DNA of 7,027 nt from CAZIPZ01 sp964541075 (GTDB lineage: Bacteria; Acidobacteriota; Terriglobia; 20CM-2-55-15). This document shows, in pieces, positions 4,970-7,027 of this stretch (its first letter is position 1; every line of letters starts with the position of its first letter). The notes under the pieces were generated by a model. That model ran no database searches, was not told the DNA's origin, and saw only the letters and a program-made list of their open reading frames with translations. The translations under genes were made by a program, and so were the position numbers. Location of the stretch: positions 1-7,027 of the forward strand of contig CAZIPZ010000204.1 in the NCBI GenBank assembly GCA_964541075.1, in the 5' to 3' direction.

Positions 4970-5512
4970 CTACGCGACGCGATCAGGTCTGGTTTGCTTT
5001 GGAAAGACTTCCCGGCGGCTCAACAGCCATAACTCGGGAAAGATATCGGCTATCAGAACTCCACGCTCGAATATGCGGACAATTGAACTTTCGGATACGA
5101 CAATTCCGATTGTGGAGGTCACCTTGGAAATGGATGCAGCGGCAAGGTGTCGGCTGCCCAGGCCCATGGGCAACTGAATATCGGAGACAATGGAGTCGAG
5201 GTATCTGCAGCCGGCGACCAATGTTCCTTGTTCGTCGAAAATGAAGGCGCCATCCAATTGAGCCAACTCTTTCAGAGTGCCGCGCAGGTCCGGATTCCAT
5301 ATTGAGCGCGTTTCAACCGGATGATAAGCGATCGGATCAAGAATCAGCGGACGTGAATGAGCCAACACGCGGTCTGCATCACCCAACGTAAATATGGAGC
5401 CGATCCGTCGACCCTCTCGCCCCTCGCGTGCGATTTCCGTTGCCAGTTCGACTATGGGTTCACAAACCTCTGGTGGGCAACCCTGAAGTTGACTCACAAT
5501 TTTCTCGAACAT
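4970..5512 (-). CDS. DisA_N-domain diadenylate cyclase (c-di-AMP synthase)
   Basis: A 180-residue soluble protein carrying the diadenylate cyclase domain, which condenses two ATP into c-di-AMP. The two hallmark motifs are present: DGAF at 87-90 and G-S-R-H-L-A-A at 119-125. The second deviates at one position from the common RHRAA, with Leu for the middle Arg. An upstream helical and beta region, including EGRRIGSIFTLGDADRVL (33-50), belongs to the same single-domain subfamily; there is no DNA-binding DisA tail and no membrane segment as in CdaA. The ATG at 5512-5510 has a good AGGA on the minus strand (complement of 5520-5523) 7 bases away. Its stop is one base from the GNAT stop, on opposite strands. 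It is not obviously linked to the operon and is probably transcribed from the 5513-5764 spacer. Confidence 0.88.
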   Translation of the reverse strand: MFEKIVSQLQGCPPEVCEPIVELATEIAREGREGRRIGSIFTLGDADRVLAHSRPLILDPIAYHPVETRSIWNPDLRGTLKELAQLDGAFIFDEQGTLVAGCRYLDSIVSDIQLPMGLGSRHLAAASISKVTSTIGIVVSESSIVRIFERGVLIADIFPELWLLSRREVFPKQTRPDRVA

Positions 5513-5764
5513 ACTTGGATCCTATTCCCACCTTTCAATGGCCGCGGCGCCTGCCTAACTTAAGCAATTGAGTTGCCTGACGCTACCACATGCCAGTACG
5601 AGCAGCCGCCTGGTGCGTTGTGCGGACGCCCGATGCCCATTGAGGTCTTGCAAGTGAACCGAAGGTGGAAGGAAGGTTCTTCTGTAGCGTTCCAAACGGT
5701 GCGCCCGTGCCTGCCAAAAAAATGTGCGAGATTTCAGTCCCGCCGCAGTTGTTCGTCAGGTACG
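5513..5764. promoter_or_regulatory. Divergent intergenic region
   Basis: This 252-base spacer separates the minus-strand cyclase from the plus-strand DUF4159 gene, so promoters for both are expected here. I could not find a convincing pair of -35 and -10 boxes on either strand. The region contains a CTTAAG and a short GCAA/TTGC dyad near 5560-5575, neither strong. A frame in phase with the DUF4159 gene stays open through it from 5573, but its product there is not protein-like and is best treated as untranslated. Confidence 0.4.
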
Positions 5765-6592
5765 ATGAAAGCTGTCCTTATGAAATACACGCGCCTGATA
5801 ACGGGCTCAGTCCTTGCGGTCGTCCTGTTCGTGCTTGCAGGATCGGCGCAAATGGAACCAGAGAAAGAACCCGAGTTTTATTTCACCCGCCTTGTTTACG
5901 GAAACGGGCTGGGCGCCGCGCGCACTCCGCGCCTGGACTTTCGATGTGATGACCTGGCGCCCGGAGAGGGCGGCACACGTTTTGGCGGCGGGTGGGGAAC
6001 TGATTTTCCTGCGGCCGACTGTAAGTTCATGTGGGGTATCCAGCGCCTCAGCAACATTCGCGTCTATGACAAAAGCCCTCACCTTGTCACACCATTGGAT
6101 CCTAAACTTTTTGGCTATCCGTACCTGTACATCGTGTCGCCCCATCGCATGTACCTAGTGAAGGAGGAGGCTCAGAGATTGCGGGAGTACTTGTTGCGCG
6201 GGGGCTTTCTGCATGTGGATGATTTTTGGGGCCTCGAGCAGCGCCGAGCTGTTGAGAGGGAAATGGCTAAGATCTTCCCCGATCGGCAAATGGTCCGGTT
6301 GCGGCCGGATCATGAGGTCTTTCACACCTTCTTCGACATCGAGAGCGTGATGCAGATTCCGAACGTCAACAACGGTTGCTACGGAGGACCGACGTGGGAG
6401 CAGAGGAGCGAGATCGAACCGATGATTTTCGGAATTTCGGACGATAAAGGCCGCCTCATGGTCTTGGTCACGTATAACTCGGATCTCGGAGATGCATGGG
6501 AGTGGATGGATCTGCCGTGTTATCCCCAGGAATACTCCGGGCAAGCCTATCGGATGGGCCTGAACTTCATGATTTACGCGATGTCCCACTGA
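5765..6592 (+). CDS. Secreted DUF4159 domain protein
   Basis: A 275-residue protein with a classic signal peptide: basic start (MKAVLMKYTR), hydrophobic core (about 11-25) and a likely cleavage after AGSA (residue 28). The mature part shows the DUF4159 pattern: EFYFTRLVY near the start, LLRGGFLHVDDFWG in the middle (key residues G-G-F and D-D-F-W-G), a HEVFHTFFDI segment, and the C-terminal run with SDLGDAWEW and a final N-F-M-I-Y-A. DUF4159 domains have a class I glutamine-amidotransferase-like fold and no established activity. They occur either inside large aerotolerance-type membrane proteins or, as here, alone. ATG 5765 has only a close CAGG; ATG 5780 gives an equally good 270-residue form with a tighter signal peptide. 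No clear functional link to the operon. Confidence 0.9.
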   Translation: MKAVLMKYTRLITGSVLAVVLFVLAGSAQMEPEKEPEFYFTRLVYGNGLGAARTPRLDFRCDDLAPGEGGTRFGGGWGTDFPAADCKFMWGIQRLSNIRVYDKSPHLVTPLDPKLFGYPYLYIVSPHRMYLVKEEAQRLREYLLRGGFLHVDDFWGLEQRRAVEREMAKIFPDRQMVRLRPDHEVFHTFFDIESVMQIPNVNNGCYGGPTWEQRSEIEPMIFGISDDKGRLMVLVTYNSDLGDAWEWMDLPCYPQEYSGQAYRMGLNFMIYAMSH

Positions 6593-6815
6593 CGGCGCGA
6601 TGCAGTTATGCTTGCATGCCAGTTTTTAGCGCAAACAACAGCGATTGGACTGAAATGCACTCCGATTCCGCTCAATCACGCCCGGTAAATCTCAGATTCC
6701 ATTCAACCTCCGCAAAATTCACGCTGCTTCGGTTCAGTAGCACTGGCAGATATTCAAACACACTCTATTGACATTCAATCTCATTGGGATTTATTTCAAT
6801 CGCGAATCCGAGTGG
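6593..6815. other. Apparent non-coding stretch after DUF4159
   Basis: I see no gene in these 223 bases. A weak dyad (ATGCA 6600-6604 with TGCAT 6613-6617) lies just after the DUF4159 stop, but no T-run makes it a terminator. A perfect TTGACA hexamer at 6768-6773 is followed after 18 bases by TATTTC, a poor -10 match, so a plus-strand promoter is only a possibility. Confidence 0.4.
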
Positions 6816-7025
6816 TCAGTCACGTTTATGAGGGATCGCCCGGCCGAAGCGGAGATCATCGGATTGAGATGGTCCTTGACAGACGGCTTTCGAGAGCGGC
6901 TTCCGGAATCTTTTCCATTTATCGGGATCTTTGTAGTTTGAAATCGGCTTGGTGGGTTTTGAAGGCGTGCTGAAGTTGTGTGCGTCAAGTTCTGCAAAAT
7001 CGTTTCCGAAAAGCTGTCTGAGTTC
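6816..7025 (-). CDS. Possible 3' end of a minus-strand gene running off the window
   Basis: Reading from the right edge on the minus strand, this frame stays open for 69 residues and ends at TGA (complement of 6816-6818). The product is hydrophilic and protein-like, beginning ELRQLFGNDFAEL and containing KDPDKWKRFRKPL, with charged and aromatic residues well mixed. I do not recognise a family. A second minus-strand frame over the same bases is also open to 6791, but it is Ser/Thr/Arg-rich and less convincing. With the start outside the window and no motif, this is a tentative call. Confidence 0.33.
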   Translation of the reverse strand, partial: ELRQLFGNDFAELDAHNFSTPSKPTKPISNYKDPDKWKRFRKPLSKAVCQGPSQSDDLRFGRAIPHKRD

Positions 7026-7027
7026 GT

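Noticed and set aside
5573..5764. Upstream extension of the DUF4159 frame by 64 residues
   Set aside because: The extension is Arg/Cys/Pro-rich and would bury the clear signal peptide inside the protein.
6155..6589. Minus-strand 144-codon frame opposite DUF4159
   Set aside because: Antisense shadow of a well-supported gene; His/Leu-rich product with no recognisable domain.
1..7027. Mobile element, CRISPR array, tRNA or rRNA
   Set aside because: No transposase or integrase, no spaced direct repeats, and no tRNA- or rRNA-like sequence was recognised on either strand.

Overview
The window looks like chromosomal DNA of a Gram-negative-type bacterium of moderate GC content. A stand-alone secreted DUF4159 protein and a compact single-domain diadenylate cyclase would fit Acidobacteriota or a related phylum. 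This assignment is a tentative inference, because there is no rRNA or other marker gene. No tRNA, rRNA, CRISPR array or insertion sequence was seen.

Layout. Bases 1-513 hold no convincing gene, only a few small inverted repeats. Bases 514-4968 form a tight six-gene plus-strand operon: a DltB-like MBOAT acyltransferase, a 51-residue single-pass microprotein (1695-1850), a membrane-anchored SGNH transferase, an acyl/aminoacyl carrier protein, a class II aminoacyl-tRNA-synthetase-like protein best read as an amino acid:[carrier protein] ligase, and a GNAT acetyltransferase. Three of the five junctions overlap. The two genes that overlap a stop codon by 4 nt start with GTG and TTG. The next gene, on the minus strand (4970-5512), encodes a DisA_N diadenylate cyclase whose stop codon lies one base from the GNAT stop. 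A 252-base spacer separates it from a divergent secreted DUF4159 protein (5765-6592). The right end holds about 220 bases of apparent non-coding DNA and possibly the 3' end of a minus-strand gene that runs off the window.

How the genes may work together. The operon contains the parts of a D-alanylation-type (Dlt) envelope acylation pathway. The microprotein ends in F-V-Y-V-H-F, which matches the C-terminal F-x-Y-x-x-F 'acyl shuttle' hexapeptide of DltX. There is no DltA-type adenylation enzyme. In its place, next to the carrier protein, is the aaRS-like ligase, a family known to charge carrier proteins with amino acids but without a settled physiological role. The proposed route is: ligase charges the carrier with an amino acid; the MBOAT moves it across the membrane onto Tyr48 of the microprotein; the SGNH Ser103 takes it and esterifies an envelope glycan. 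The GNAT may N-acetylate the aminoacyl group or act elsewhere. The family assignments rest on visible motifs; the assembled pathway, its amino acid and its acceptor are inference.
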